Source: JAWLAT01 sp041395325 (GTDB taxonomy: Bacteria; Pseudomonadota; Gammaproteobacteria; Xanthomonadales; SZUA-5). From it: DNA of 64,000 nt. Position numbers and translations under genes: made by a program. The notes below the pieces were generated by a model. It saw nothing but the letters and a program-made list of their open reading frames with translations, searched no databases and had not been told where the DNA came from. The stretch spans positions 1 to 64,000 of the forward strand of contig JAWLAT010000022.1 of NCBI GenBank assembly GCA_041395325.1, in the 5' to 3' direction. The stretch's first letter is position 1, and each line of letters opens with the position of its first letter. Shown in pieces: positions 51,795 to 61,298 of the stretch.

Positions 51795-53174
51795 TCAGCT
51801 CCGTTTGGGTCCAAGTTTGCGGGTCAGCGTGTTGCGGCCGCAGCCCAGCAAGCGAGCGGCCTGCTGACGGTCGCCCTCGGTCTGTTCCAGCGCCAGATCG
51901 ATCAGGCTGCTTTCCAACTGCTCGCGGGCGTCGGAGAGCAGTGACTTGCGACCCTCGGCCAGCTGCTGTCGCGCCCAGCGCTGCAGACTGGCCAGCCAGT
52001 CATCGTTGCCGGGCGCTCTCCGCTCGGCCGCCTGCAGGGCGCTGCGCAGATCACTGGGCAGAACCTGTGCGCCGGGCGCCATCGCGGCCAAACGGGTGCA
52101 CAGATTGCGCAGTTCGCGCACGTTGCCGGGCCATTGATGCGCGCTCAGCAGCGTCAGTGCGTCGGTGGAAAAGCGCTTGGCCGGCAGGCCCAGCGTGCGC
52201 GCCGCCTCGGCCAGAAAAGCCATGGCCAGCGCCGGCACATCGTCCAGCCGTTCGCGTAATGGTGGCAGGTGGATGCGCACCACGTCCAGGCGATGCAGCA
52301 GATCGGCGCGGAACTCGCCGCGATCGACCTTGGCCTCCAGATTCTGGTGGGTCGCGGCCAGCACACGCACATCGGCCTTGAGCAATTCCCGACCACCGAC
52401 GCGGTAGAACTCGCCCTCGGCCAGCACCCGCAGCAAGCGGGTCTGCAGGCCCAGCGGCATGTCGCCGATCTCATCCAGGAACAGGGTGCCGCGATGGGCC
52501 TGCTCGAAGCGTCCGGCATGTCGCCGAGTGGCGCCGGTGAAGGCACCCTGCTCGTGGCCGAACAGCTCGGATTCCAGCAACTCGGGCGCGATGGCCGCGG
52601 TATTCAGCGCCACAAATGGCGCTTCGGCGCGCGGACTGTGTCGGTGCAGCGCGCGGGCGATCAGCTCCTTGCCGGTACCGGTCTCGCCGGTGATCAACAC
52701 GCCCAGCTCGGTCCGCGACAGGCGCCCGATGGTGCGGAAGATCTCCTGCATCGCCGAGTTGTTGCCGATCAGGCCCTCGTCGATCAGCGGCTCGGCACTG
52801 TCGGTCGTCGCGGCGGTCGCCCGCTCGGCCATGTGCACGGCCAGATCGAGATCAAAGGGTTTGGGCAGGTAATCGAAGGCGCCACCGGAGAAGGCCCCGA
52901 CGGTGGCCTCCAGATCGGTGTAGGCGCTCATCACCACGACCGGCAGGTCGGGATGGCGCCGCTGCAGACCCTGCAACAGGGCCGGTCCGTCCATGCCCGG
53001 CATGCGCACATCGGTGAACAGCGCGTCCGGCGGACCTTCTTCGTCGATGGCGCTCAGCGCAGCTTCCGCGGCGGCAAAGGCACGCACGACAAAGCCGGCC
53101 TCGCGCAGTGCCTGCTCCAGCACGAAGCGTATGCCGCGATCGTCGTCGACAATCCAGATCTGTTTGTCTTGCAT
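51795..53174 (-). CDS. glnG: Nitrogen regulation response regulator NtrC
   Basis: A 459-residue bacterial enhancer-binding protein. The receiver domain has phosphorylated Asp55 and WIVDDD near the N-terminus. The AAA+ domain has Walker A GETGTGKE, the GAFTGA loop and Walker B LFLDEIGD. The C-terminal Fis-type HTH reads AARLLGCGRNTLTRKL. It activates sigma-54 promoters of nitrogen assimilation genes when phosphorylated by NtrB. Confidence 0.95.
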   Translation of the reverse strand: MQDKQIWIVDDDRGIRFVLEQALREAGFVVRAFAAAEAALSAIDEEGPPDALFTDVRMPGMDGPALLQGLQRRHPDLPVVVMSAYTDLEATVGAFSGGAFDYLPKPFDLDLAVHMAERATAATTDSAEPLIDEGLIGNNSAMQEIFRTIGRLSRTELGVLITGETGTGKELIARALHRHSPRAEAPFVALNTAAIAPELLESELFGHEQGAFTGATRRHAGRFEQAHRGTLFLDEIGDMPLGLQTRLLRVLAEGEFYRVGGRELLKADVRVLAATHQNLEAKVDRGEFRADLLHRLDVVRIHLPPLRERLDDVPALAMAFLAEAARTLGLPAKRFSTDALTLLSAHQWPGNVRELRNLCTRLAAMAPGAQVLPSDLRSALQAAERRAPGNDDWLASLQRWARQQLAEGRKSLLSDAREQLESSLIDLALEQTEGDRQQAARLLGCGRNTLTRKLGPKRS

Positions 53175-53294
53175 CGCTGCCCCCGCCCGTCATGCCTGAC
53201 GAGCCACACCTGTCCAGCTGCTCCCGGGTCCGCGGCCGCCCTCGGCTGGGGACGATCGCATCGTCGATGGTACACGGCCGCCTCAGCCGTCTCC

Positions 53295-54332
53295 TCAGCC
53301 AGCGTCGCTGTCGGCCTCCAGCGGCAGATGCAATGCAAAGCGCGTGCAGCCGGGATGACTCTCGAAGTCCAGCTCGCCGTCATGCTCACGGGCGATCGCC
53401 TCGACCACGGCCAACCCCAGGCCACTGCCGTCGGGTCTCCCACTGACGCCGGCCTCGGTCAGTTGTCCGCGCAACTCCGGTGGTATGCCGCAGCCGTTGT
53501 CGATGACCTCCAGTCGCAGCGCCTGCCGGTGCACGCGGCTGCCCAGGCGCTGTCGATGAACGATGCGACTGCGCAGCGTCACTTCGGTGGCGCCGGCCTG
53601 GGCCGCGTTGCGCAGCAGGTTCAGCAGCGCCTGCACCAGCTTGCGATAGTCCAGCGGCAGCGGCGGAATGCTGGGGTCGTAGTCCCGTTGCAGCCGCAAC
53701 CCGGCGCCAAATTCGACCAGCGCGAGCTGGCGCACATGCTCGAGTACCCGATGAATGTTGGTGGGCAGGCGCTCGGCCGGGCTCTGGCCGCTCTGCAACT
53801 GCTCGACCAGCGCATCGATGCGCTGGGTCTCTTCCAGGATCAGTTCCACCAGCGACTGCTGCCCCTGATCCAAGGGTGCCCGAGACAGCAGTTGCGCGGC
53901 CCCGCGAATGGCGCCCAGCGGGTTGCGCACTTCGTGCGCGATCATCCGCCCGAAGGCGGTACCGGGCGACGCCTGCAGGGCGCGCGCCGGACTCAATTCA
54001 AGCAGATACAGCGGCTCGATGTCGGCCAGCTGCAGCGGCGCCAGCCGTAGATCGAAGCGGCGGCCCTCAACGCTGCCCAGTGTGATCTCGAGGGCGCGCT
54101 CGACAGCCGGACGCTGACTGTCGCGAACGCGTTGCAGCAATCCGGCCAGGGCCGGCTGATCACTGGCCTCGGCCAGGCTCAAGCCCACCCAGCGCCGCGC
54201 CCCGGTCAGTTCCTCGAGCGCCTGGCCGGCCCATTGCACGATGCCATCGCCATTGCACAGCGCCAGTGGCGTGCCCAGACTGTCGAGCAGCTCGGTGGCG
54301 TCCTGCAGGCGAGGTGACAATCGGATCGGCAT
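53295..54332 (-). CDS. glnL: Nitrogen regulation sensor kinase NtrB
   Basis: A 345-residue cytosolic histidine kinase. A PAS domain (about 10-120) is followed by the H-box MIAHEVRNPLGAIRGAAQLL, and an ATP-binding domain with NAAQAGA, DNGCGIP and GSGLGLAVVEAIA. It phosphorylates or dephosphorylates NtrC according to nitrogen status through PII. The 120-nt gap to ntrC is wider than usual. It diverges from the lipoprotein gene at 54464. Confidence 0.93.
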   Translation of the reverse strand: MPIRLSPRLQDATELLDSLGTPLALCNGDGIVQWAGQALEELTGARRWVGLSLAEASDQPALAGLLQRVRDSQRPAVERALEITLGSVEGRRFDLRLAPLQLADIEPLYLLELSPARALQASPGTAFGRMIAHEVRNPLGAIRGAAQLLSRAPLDQGQQSLVELILEETQRIDALVEQLQSGQSPAERLPTNIHRVLEHVRQLALVEFGAGLRLQRDYDPSIPPLPLDYRKLVQALLNLLRNAAQAGATEVTLRSRIVHRQRLGSRVHRQALRLEVIDNGCGIPPELRGQLTEAGVSGRPDGSGLGLAVVEAIAREHDGELDFESHPGCTRFALHLPLEADSDAG

Positions 54333-54399
54333 CGCGCAAGCATAGGCGCCGCCGGTGATCGGCAACAGCACCCAACCATCGGCACTTGCTGATGCAGCT

Positions 54400-54428
54400 T
54401 TGTCGGCATCGCCGGCCTGAGGTAAAGT
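54400..54428 (+). promoter_or_regulatory. Candidate sigma-70 promoter for the lipoprotein gene at 54464
   Basis: TTGTCG (54400-54405) and TAAAGT (54423-54428) are separated by 17 bp, 36 nt upstream of the ATG. Confidence 0.45.
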
Positions 54429-54463
54429 GCGCGATTCTTCAACCCCCTCACGCAGGATTCACC

Positions 54464-55372
54464 ATGCTCAAGTTCAAGCACCTCGCCCTGGCGGGCGCGC
54501 TCTCGGTTGCCCTGATCGCCTGTGGCAAGAAGGAAGAAGCTGCTGCCCCGGCCCCTGCCGCGGTCCAGGCCAAGGCCAAGGAGCTGAACCCGGTCGAGAC
54601 CTTGCAGGCCACCACCGATGCCTTCAAGAAAAATGACCTCGGCAGCCTGCTGGCACTGACCCTGCCGCCGGCCAAGCTGGACGAAATCAAGGCCGACTGG
54701 GACAAGAACCGGGCCGAGCCGATCACCGAAGAAGACCGCAAGGAATTCGCCGATGGCTGGGGCAAGCTGGTCGCTGACGGCGCCGTCGACAAGATGATGG
54801 CCGAAGTCGAGCCGCAGCTGGAACAGATGAAGATGCAGCTGCCGATGATGATGCCGATGTTCCAGGGCATGGCCACGATGAGCGTCTCGGAAAGCACCGA
54901 ACTCAGTGATGAGCAGAAGACCGCTGCCACCGGTGCCCTCAATGGCCTGTTCACCTGGGCCCAGACGGCCGATCTGGCCAACGGTGACAAGCTGCGCCAG
55001 GCGCTGACGATTGCCCACGAGCGCGGTCGTTCGCTGAACATCAACAGCCTCGATGACGTCAAGGCGATGGAGTTCGACCAGATGCTGGCCAAGGGCTCGG
55101 TGATGCTCGGCGCCGTCAAGGAGATGCTGAACGTCTACGGCCTGTCGCTGGACGACATGGCTGGCTCGATGCAGGCCGAGCAGGTGTCGATGGAAGGCGA
55201 CATGGCCAAGGTCCGCACCAGCTACACGCTGTTCGGCCAGCAGGTCAGCTATGACACCGAACTGGTCAAGCAGGACGGCCGCTGGTACAGCAAGGACGGC
55301 ATGGAGAGCTTCGAGAAGCTGGCCGCCGAGAGCGAGGCCGACGCCGATGGCGGCGACGCCGCGGTTGAGTAA
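54464..55372 (+). CDS. Lipoprotein of unknown function
   Basis: A 302-residue lipoprotein (MLKFKHLALAGALSVALIAC, lipid-attached Cys20) with an Ala/Pro-rich linker and a mostly helical, Met- and Glu-rich body (PQLEQMKMQLPMMMPM, TAATGALNGLF). The C-terminal third contains a beta segment (MAKVRTSYTLFGQQVSYDTE) and an acidic tail. I do not recognise a family. It stands alone with its own candidate promoter and faces away from ntrB. Confidence 0.7.
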   Translation: MLKFKHLALAGALSVALIACGKKEEAAAPAPAAVQAKAKELNPVETLQATTDAFKKNDLGSLLALTLPPAKLDEIKADWDKNRAEPITEEDRKEFADGWGKLVADGAVDKMMAEVEPQLEQMKMQLPMMMPMFQGMATMSVSESTELSDEQKTAATGALNGLFTWAQTADLANGDKLRQALTIAHERGRSLNINSLDDVKAMEFDQMLAKGSVMLGAVKEMLNVYGLSLDDMAGSMQAEQVSMEGDMAKVRTSYTLFGQQVSYDTELVKQDGRWYSKDGMESFEKLAAESEADADGGDAAVE

Positions 55373-55379
55373 TCCAGGC

Positions 55380-55400
55380 CCCGACGTGCAAGACGTCGGG
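55380..55400. other. Hairpin just after the lipoprotein gene
   Basis: An 8-bp perfect stem (CCCGACGT / ACGTCGGG) with a 5-nt loop begins 7 nt after the stop. There is no T-run, so it may act as an mRNA 3' stabiliser or part of a Rho-dependent end. Confidence 0.4.
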
Positions 55401-55459
55401 CCGCGTCGGACTGTCAGGGCAGTCTGAACGCGTACCCCTGCCGGCTCAGGCCGGCTCGC

Positions 55460-55484
55460 AGGCGCCGCCCATTCGGCGGCGCCT
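55460..55484 (+). terminator. GC-rich hairpin, possible weak terminator
   Basis: A 10-bp perfect stem (AGGCGCCGCC / GGCGGCGCCT) with a 5-nt loop. The downstream sequence TGCGTTACC is a poor T-tract. It lies between the lipoprotein gene and plsB. Confidence 0.5.
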
Positions 55485-55570
55485 TGCGTTACCTTCACCG
55501 ATCTTCTCCAGCAACACGAGGGCAGTCCGCGCCGATGGCGTGCCGGCCTTCCGTGCGGTGACACACTGGC

Positions 55571-58084
55571 ATGAGCGAGTCTCCCACCCCCGCGGTCTCC
55601 GGCCGCAGTGAACTGCCGTGGTGGCAGGCCGTCGTGGCACGGCTGCTGCGACCGTTCGTGCGCGTCAAACAACTGCCGCCCGGACCGGAAGCACCGCCCT
55701 TCGATCCGTCCAGGCCAGTGCTCTATCTGTTGGAGCAGCACGGACTCAGCAATGCACTGATCCTTGAACGCGCCTGTGCCGAGGCCGGTTGGCCGCTGCC
55801 CAGCGCGCGCCTGTCCGGCTTGCGCCGCCGCAGCTGGTTCGCGCTGGGCCGCAGTCGTGGCTGGTTGAGTCCACGCACCAGTCTGCGTGAGCGCTCCGAA
55901 CGCCTGCGCTTGCTGCTGGCGGACGTCTCGGCCGAACCCAGCTTGTCGGAAGTGCAACTGGTGCCGGTGTCGATCTACGTTGGCCGCGCACCCGATCGCA
56001 ACAGCGGCTGGTTCAAGGTGCTGTTTGCCGAAAACTGGGTCGTGGTCGGCCGCTTCCGACGGCTGCTGGCCCTGCTCTTCAATGGCCGTCACACGTTGAT
56101 CCAGTTCAGCACCGCCATCGAGCGCAGCAGTGCCCTGGATCCACAGGTCCCGCTGGAAGCCAGTGCGCGCAAGCTGGCCAGAGTGCTGCGGGTGCACTTC
56201 CGCCGCAATCGCGCCGCGATCATCGGGCCGGACCTGTCGCATCGGCGAATGCTGGTTGACCGGGTACTGCTGGCGCCGGCGGTGCGCGCGGCCATCGTGG
56301 CGGCCGGCAGCAAGGAGAAAGGTGGCCAGATTGCCGCCGAGCGCCGCGCCCGCAGCTACGCCTGGGAGATCGCGGCCGACTATTCGCACACGGTGGTGCG
56401 CTCGGCGAGTTTCGTGCTGACCGGTTTCTGGTCGCGCATTTATGACGGGATCCGGCTCAATCACTTCGACCGTCTGCTGCAGATGGCACCGGGTCGCGAG
56501 GTGGTCTATGTGCCCTGCCACCGCAGTCACATCGATTACCTGGTGCTGAGCTATCTGTTCTATCGCAACGGCGTCGTGCCGCCACACATTGCCGCCGGCG
56601 TCAATCTGAACCTGCCGGGCGTCGGGCCGATCCTGCGCCGCGGTGGCGCCTTCTTCCTGCGTCGCAGCTTCAAGGCCAACGCGGTCTATTCGGCCGTCTT
56701 CAGCGAGTATGTCCGGGTGCTGATCCGGCAAGGGGTGTCGCTGGAGTACTTCATCGAAGGTGGCCGCTCGCGCACCGGCCGGCTGCTGCAACCCAAAGCC
56801 GGCATGCTGGCCATCACCTTGCGCAGCTATTTGTCCGACCTGGCCCGGCCGGTGGTCTTCCAACCGGTCTATATCGCCTACGAGAAGCTGCTCGAAGGCA
56901 AGTCCTACATCGGTGAACTCAGCGGCAAGGCCAAGCGCAAGGAAAGCCTGTGGCAGCTGTTGGGGGCGGTGCGCCTGCTGCGTCAGCGCTACGGCAAGGT
57001 CGTGGTCAACATGGGCGAGCCGATCGAACTGGATCCATTGATCGCCACGCATGCCGGCGGTCCCCTGCCCGGCCCGCTGGCCAGCGACGACAAGCCGGCC
57101 TGGTTCAATGGTCTGGTCGACGATCTGGCCAATCGCATCCAGCAGCAGGTCAATTGCGCCGCTCACGTCAACGCCGTCAACCTGGTCGCGCTGGCCGTGC
57201 TGGGCACGCCCAAGCATGCGATCAGCGAACCTGATCTGCAGCGCTTCCTGCAACTGGCCCAGGCGCTGCTGGTCGACCTGCCCTACGCCGATCGCGTCAC
57301 CACCACCGAGCTGAGTCCGGCCGAGTCGATTGACTATGTGCAGGGCATGGACTGGATCCGCCGGGTCAATCATCCGCTGGGCGACGTGCTGCAGACGCGC
57401 GATGGCGAAGCCAGCGTGCTGCTCAGCTATTTCCGCAACAACGTGCTGCATCTGTTCGCCGTGGTGTCCTGGCTGGCCTGTTGCTTCCTTGGCAACCGGC
57501 GGCTGTCGATCAACGGTGTCGTCAAGATGGGCCGGCTGGTCTACCCCTTCCTGCAGCGCGAGTTGTTCCTGCCCTGGTCGAACGAGGACTTCGGCGAGCG
57601 CATCCGCCAGACCGCCGACTGGATGGTCGAGCGCGAACTGCTGTCCCGCTCCAGCGATGGCGTGTTCCTGCTGCGACCCAAGGAAGGCTCGGATGCCGGC
57701 TTTCAGCTGCGACTGTTTGCGCACAGCCTGCTGCAGACCTTCCAGCGCTATTTCATCACCGTGTCGGTACTCACCCGCAATGGCAGCGGCAGCCTGAGCG
57801 CCAGTCAGCTGGAGCAGTTGTGCCACCTGACGGCACAACGGATGGCCCTGCTGCAGGAACTGTCCGGTCCGGAGTTCTTCGATCGAGGCCTGTTCCGCAC
57901 CTTCATCCAGACCCTGCGCGAGTTGGGCGTGGTCTGGCCGGATCCGGACAACAAGCTGTGCTTCGGCGCCGAACTGGAGGGCGCTGCCGACAGCGCGCGC
58001 ATTGTGCTGGGGCGGGAGATGCGACAGGGCATCATGCAACTGGCACCCGAGGCCCTGGCCGCGTTGCCGCCGGCCAGCGAGTAA
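55571..58084 (+). CDS. plsB: Glycerol-3-phosphate 1-O-acyltransferase
   Basis: An 837-residue PlsB of normal length. Acyltransferase block I is HRSHIDYL (317-324), block II GAFFLRRSF (359-367), block III EYFIEGGRSRTGR (392-404) and block IV VVFQPVYIAYEKLLEG. It transfers acyl chains from acyl-CoA or acyl-ACP to glycerol-3-phosphate at the inner membrane, the first step of phospholipid synthesis. It is followed by a 20-codon ORF and a YdcH-like gene. Confidence 0.96.
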   Translation: MSESPTPAVSGRSELPWWQAVVARLLRPFVRVKQLPPGPEAPPFDPSRPVLYLLEQHGLSNALILERACAEAGWPLPSARLSGLRRRSWFALGRSRGWLSPRTSLRERSERLRLLLADVSAEPSLSEVQLVPVSIYVGRAPDRNSGWFKVLFAENWVVVGRFRRLLALLFNGRHTLIQFSTAIERSSALDPQVPLEASARKLARVLRVHFRRNRAAIIGPDLSHRRMLVDRVLLAPAVRAAIVAAGSKEKGGQIAAERRARSYAWEIAADYSHTVVRSASFVLTGFWSRIYDGIRLNHFDRLLQMAPGREVVYVPCHRSHIDYLVLSYLFYRNGVVPPHIAAGVNLNLPGVGPILRRGGAFFLRRSFKANAVYSAVFSEYVRVLIRQGVSLEYFIEGGRSRTGRLLQPKAGMLAITLRSYLSDLARPVVFQPVYIAYEKLLEGKSYIGELSGKAKRKESLWQLLGAVRLLRQRYGKVVVNMGEPIELDPLIATHAGGPLPGPLASDDKPAWFNGLVDDLANRIQQQVNCAAHVNAVNLVALAVLGTPKHAISEPDLQRFLQLAQALLVDLPYADRVTTTELSPAESIDYVQGMDWIRRVNHPLGDVLQTRDGEASVLLSYFRNNVLHLFAVVSWLACCFLGNRRLSINGVVKMGRLVYPFLQRELFLPWSNEDFGERIRQTADWMVERELLSRSSDGVFLLRPKEGSDAGFQLRLFAHSLLQTFQRYFITVSVLTRNGSGSLSASQLEQLCHLTAQRMALLQELSGPEFFDRGLFRTFIQTLRELGVVWPDPDNKLCFGAELEGAADSARIVLGREMRQGIMQLAPEALAALPPASE

Positions 58085-58127
58085 CATCCATGGGCCATCG
58101 GCCAATCACCTGCAGGGACAACGAGTG

Positions 58128-58190
58128 ATGCGCACCTTCCTGCTGCCGATCTGGATCAATGCCGACGGCCGGGGCAGGCGCGCGCCATGA
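58128..58190 (+). CDS. Possible 20-residue peptide coupled to the YdcH-like gene
   Basis: An ATG with AGGGA 8 nt upstream opens a 20-codon frame (MRTFLLPIW...RAP) that stops on the ATGA of the next gene. Its size and position suggest translational coupling rather than a functional peptide. It might be an artefact of GC-rich DNA. Confidence 0.3.
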   Translation: MRTFLLPIWINADGRGRRAP

Positions 58191-58381
58191 ACGAGAGCAT
58201 TGCCCAGCAGTTGTACGAATTGCGCATCGAGCACCGCGATCTGGACCAGATGATCGACCGGCTGGCGCACGAGCGTGACGTCGACGAGCTGGCCTTGAAG
58301 CGGATGAAGAAGCGCCGCCTGCGGCTGAAGGATCTGATCACCCGTCTGGAAAGCGAACAGATCCCGAATCTGGACGCCTGA
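58187..58381 (+). CDS. YdcH/DUF465-like small protein (second copy)
   Basis: A 64-residue helical protein with the same pattern as the one at 49377 (LYELRIEHRDLDQMIDRLAHERDVDE, then LKRMKKRRLRLKDLITRLE). It sits after plsB, and its start overlaps the 20-codon ORF. Function unknown. Confidence 0.85.
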   Translation: MNESIAQQLYELRIEHRDLDQMIDRLAHERDVDELALKRMKKRRLRLKDLITRLESEQIPNLDA

Positions 58382-58516
58382 TTCACGGCGCGGTCAACGC
58401 TAGCGACGTTGATTCGGCGCGCCAGGCCCATCGCCCAATCACATCACGTAGTCGTCCTGCATCCGAGGATGTCCGTCGGAACGTACTTCCGAAACCACCC
58501 CATGAGGAGGTTGACC

Positions 58517-59938
58517 GTGAAACTGCGCAATGTGATGCCAATCCTGCTGCTCGGCGCTGCCGGAAGCTGTTGGGCAGCCGACCACAACGATGCCCCCAAG
58601 GTCCGCGCGGACCCGACGGCGGACATCAACGACATCTATGCCTTCGTCAATCCGAACGACGCCAACGAGACGATCTTCGTGATCACCGTCGTTCCGGACG
58701 CGCCCGCTGGCGCCCGCTTCTCCGATGCGGTGCAGTACAACCTGTTCATCGACAGCGACGGCAATGACCGATCGATCCGCTGCAACTTCATCGACGAAGG
58801 CGAGGAAATCCTCTGCAGCGGGCCGAACGAGCTGTTTGTCCGCGGCGATGTGGGCGGCACCGTGGTCGGTGACGGCATGCGCGTGTGGAGCGGTCTGCGC
58901 GACGACCCCTTCTTCTTCGACGGGCCGGCCTTCAATCGCACCCGCGATACCCTGGTGCCGTCCTTTACCGACCCGGGATTCAATTCCTTTGGCAGCTTCA
59001 ACACCCTGGCGATCGTGCTGGGCGTGCAGAACGACCAGTTGCTGGGTGAAGGTGACAGTCCGGTGCTGCGCGTCTGGGCCAACTCGGAGCGCTTGTTCGG
59101 CGACGGCATCACCGGCGCGATCACCGGCGCCTGGTACGACCCCGCCAATCCGCGCCACGGCATCTTCGTTCACGTCTCCCGCCTCCCCGATGGCAGTGAG
59201 CGTTTCGTCGTCAACTGGGATGTCTACACGCCCGACGGCGAGCAGTTGTATCTGGTTGGCGATGGCCCCTTTGACGGCGACACCGCCACGGTCACGGTCT
59301 ACGCCACCACCGGTGGCAGCTTTCCGCCGACCTTTGGCGAAGCGGTGCAACTGGTCGAGTGGGGCACGTTGGTGCTGGTCTTCGACGATTGCAACAGTGC
59401 CACCTTGAACTACAGCTCCGAACTGGCGGGCTATGGCTCCGGCAGCCTGCCGCTGACCCGGTTGTCCAGCATTTCCGGACTGGACTGCCGCTTCCTCGAC
59501 CGCGGCCAGATCGACCGCATGGGTCGACCGGGCGTCAACACGGCGCTGATTGACCTGCTTGCCAGCACCGGCCTGAAGGATGCCTACAACCGTGCCGGCG
59601 ACCCGATGCAATGGGCGGCCCAGTTCCAGACCGAGATGCAGAACAACATCGCCGCGCTGGACACCCTCGACGGCGTGGTCGGCAACGCCCTGCTGCCGGC
59701 CGATGTACTGGCTTCGGTGCTGGTCGACGATCGGTTGATCATCGACGTCTCGCAGGCCGCCTGTGATGCCTATCTGGCGGTGGAGCTGGGTGTGGCTGGT
59801 CAATGCGGCGGCCGCACGCTGGCGCGCGACGTCATCGACGACACATTGGGTGCGCTGGTGGCTCCAGGGGTCAGCGATTTCGTCGACAACGACAGCGTCT
59901 TCCTCGCCGATTTCCCCTTCCTTGGTACCCCGCAGTAA
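58517..59938 (+). CDS. DUF4331-domain exported protein
   Basis: A 473-residue protein starting at GTG with GAGGAGG 6 nt upstream; the ATG at 58502 would place that ribosome binding site inside the gene. The signal peptide ends near SCWA. The DUF4331 core has DHNDAPKVRADPTADINDIYAF, then NLFIDSDGNDRSIRCNF, PSFTDPGFNSFG and a late RPGVNTALIDLL. Such proteins are exported and of unknown role. A TPR lipoprotein gene begins 4 nt after its stop. Confidence 0.88.
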   Translation: MKLRNVMPILLLGAAGSCWAADHNDAPKVRADPTADINDIYAFVNPNDANETIFVITVVPDAPAGARFSDAVQYNLFIDSDGNDRSIRCNFIDEGEEILCSGPNELFVRGDVGGTVVGDGMRVWSGLRDDPFFFDGPAFNRTRDTLVPSFTDPGFNSFGSFNTLAIVLGVQNDQLLGEGDSPVLRVWANSERLFGDGITGAITGAWYDPANPRHGIFVHVSRLPDGSERFVVNWDVYTPDGEQLYLVGDGPFDGDTATVTVYATTGGSFPPTFGEAVQLVEWGTLVLVFDDCNSATLNYSSELAGYGSGSLPLTRLSSISGLDCRFLDRGQIDRMGRPGVNTALIDLLASTGLKDAYNRAGDPMQWAAQFQTEMQNNIAALDTLDGVVGNALLPADVLASVLVDDRLIIDVSQAACDAYLAVELGVAGQCGGRTLARDVIDDTLGALVAPGVSDFVDNDSVFLADFPFLGTPQ

Positions 59939-59942
59939 GTCG

Positions 59943-61220
59943 ATGCGGCGCAGCTGCTCAGCCTGGCTAGCCTTGCTGCTGCTGAGCGGCTGCGCCTCGA
60001 CCCCACCACCGCCGCCACCTGCTGAAAGCGGTTGGCTGTCCCAGACGGTTCCGGCCACGGCCTTGCCGGCGGTACTCCGCCTCCCCAACTGGCCGGCCAC
60101 CACCGAGCAGCTGCGCACCACCTCGGCGTCGATCTATCTGGGCAATCTGGATGCCCGCATCACCCAGCTGGAAGGCGCCGATCACCGAGCCGCGGCGGTA
60201 GCCCAGGCACTGGCCAGCAGTCTGCTGCATCGCTACCGCATCCTCGGCCGCTGGCCCGATGTGGAACGCGCAGGTGCGTTGCTGCAGGCGGCCTTGCAGA
60301 CCGCTCCGGAGTCGGCTTCGCTGCAACTGGAATGGGCCGGATGGCTGCTGCTGGTGCATCGCTTTGCCGACGCCGAAGCGGCCCTCGCCCGAGTGCAGGG
60401 CCTGCGCAGCAATGGCGCCGTGGTCGATGGTGCTCGCCTGGAGAACCTGCAGGAAGAGCTGGCGCTGGCGACCGGTCAGTACGAGCGCCTGGGTGAGGAC
60501 TTCCGAGAGCCAGCCCGGCAGGCACCGGCAGAGTTCTACGCGCTGGCCGAACGGGCCTACGCCGCACTGCTGCATGGCGATCTGGATCTGGCCAGCCGGC
60601 TCTACTTCGAGGCCCAGCACCACTATCGCGACGTGGGTCCCTATCCGCTGGCCTGGCTGCATGTGCAGCAGGGCATTGCGCTGCTGCGGCACGGCCATTG
60701 CGCAGCCGCCGAACCCTTCTTCCGAGCCGCCCACGAGCGCCTCCCGGGCTACGCCCTGGCCACCGAGCATCTGGCCGAGTGTCTGCTGGAAGTGCGTCAG
60801 GGCGACGAGGCACGAGCCCTGTATGAATCGGTGATCGCGCAAACCGACAACCCAGAGTACATCGCTGCGCTGGCCAGGCTGGAGGAGGCCGACGAGCGGC
60901 CCGAGCGCGCCGCGCTATTGCGATTGCAGGCCGATGAGCGCTGGGCGGCGTGGCTGGCCGCCTGGCCACAGGCACACGCCCAGCATGCGGCTCGCTATTA
61001 CCTGGACACCGGCCGGCTGGACCAGGCCAGAGCGCTCGCCGAGCAGAATCTGCAATGGCGCCAGGACATCGACAGTCGATTGCTGATGATGGATGTGGCT
61101 ACCGAACAGGGCGACTCGGCGACCGTTTGTGCGCAATGGCAGCGGGTGCAGTCCACCGGGCTGAATGCACCGGAAGTCGTCACCTGGCGCGAACGGACGA
61201 GAAGCTGCCCGGCGCATTGA
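59943..61220 (+). CDS. TPR-type lipoprotein
   Basis: A 425-residue protein with lipobox LSGC and a proline stretch (TPPPPPPAESG) after it. The rest is helical repeats of TPR character (AAALLQAALQTAPESASLQLEW, AEPFFRAAHERLPGYALATEH, EARALYESVIAQTDNPEYI). It begins 4 nt after the DUF4331 stop, and the two genes are probably one functional unit; TPR partners of DUF4331 proteins are found in other genomes. Confidence 0.8.
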   Translation: MRRSCSAWLALLLLSGCASTPPPPPPAESGWLSQTVPATALPAVLRLPNWPATTEQLRTTSASIYLGNLDARITQLEGADHRAAAVAQALASSLLHRYRILGRWPDVERAGALLQAALQTAPESASLQLEWAGWLLLVHRFADAEAALARVQGLRSNGAVVDGARLENLQEELALATGQYERLGEDFREPARQAPAEFYALAERAYAALLHGDLDLASRLYFEAQHHYRDVGPYPLAWLHVQQGIALLRHGHCAAAEPFFRAAHERLPGYALATEHLAECLLEVRQGDEARALYESVIAQTDNPEYIAALARLEEADERPERAALLRLQADERWAAWLAAWPQAHAQHAARYYLDTGRLDQARALAEQNLQWRQDIDSRLLMMDVATEQGDSATVCAQWQRVQSTGLNAPEVVTWRERTRSCPAH

Positions 61221-61298
61221 GGGCCATAGTCCAGTTTCGTCGTCACCCGATCGGGCAGTCTTGCGTAGGCCCTGATTGCCTTTCATGCAGGAAGCATC

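Noticed and set aside
54206..58105. A 1299-codon open frame on the minus strand opposite the lipoprotein and plsB
   Set aside because: It is an antisense shadow of a high-GC gene: it runs opposite a clear PlsB and a clear lipoprotein, has a His/Gln-rich, low-hydrophobic composition, and contains no recognisable motifs. The 3' part is also opposite ntrB.
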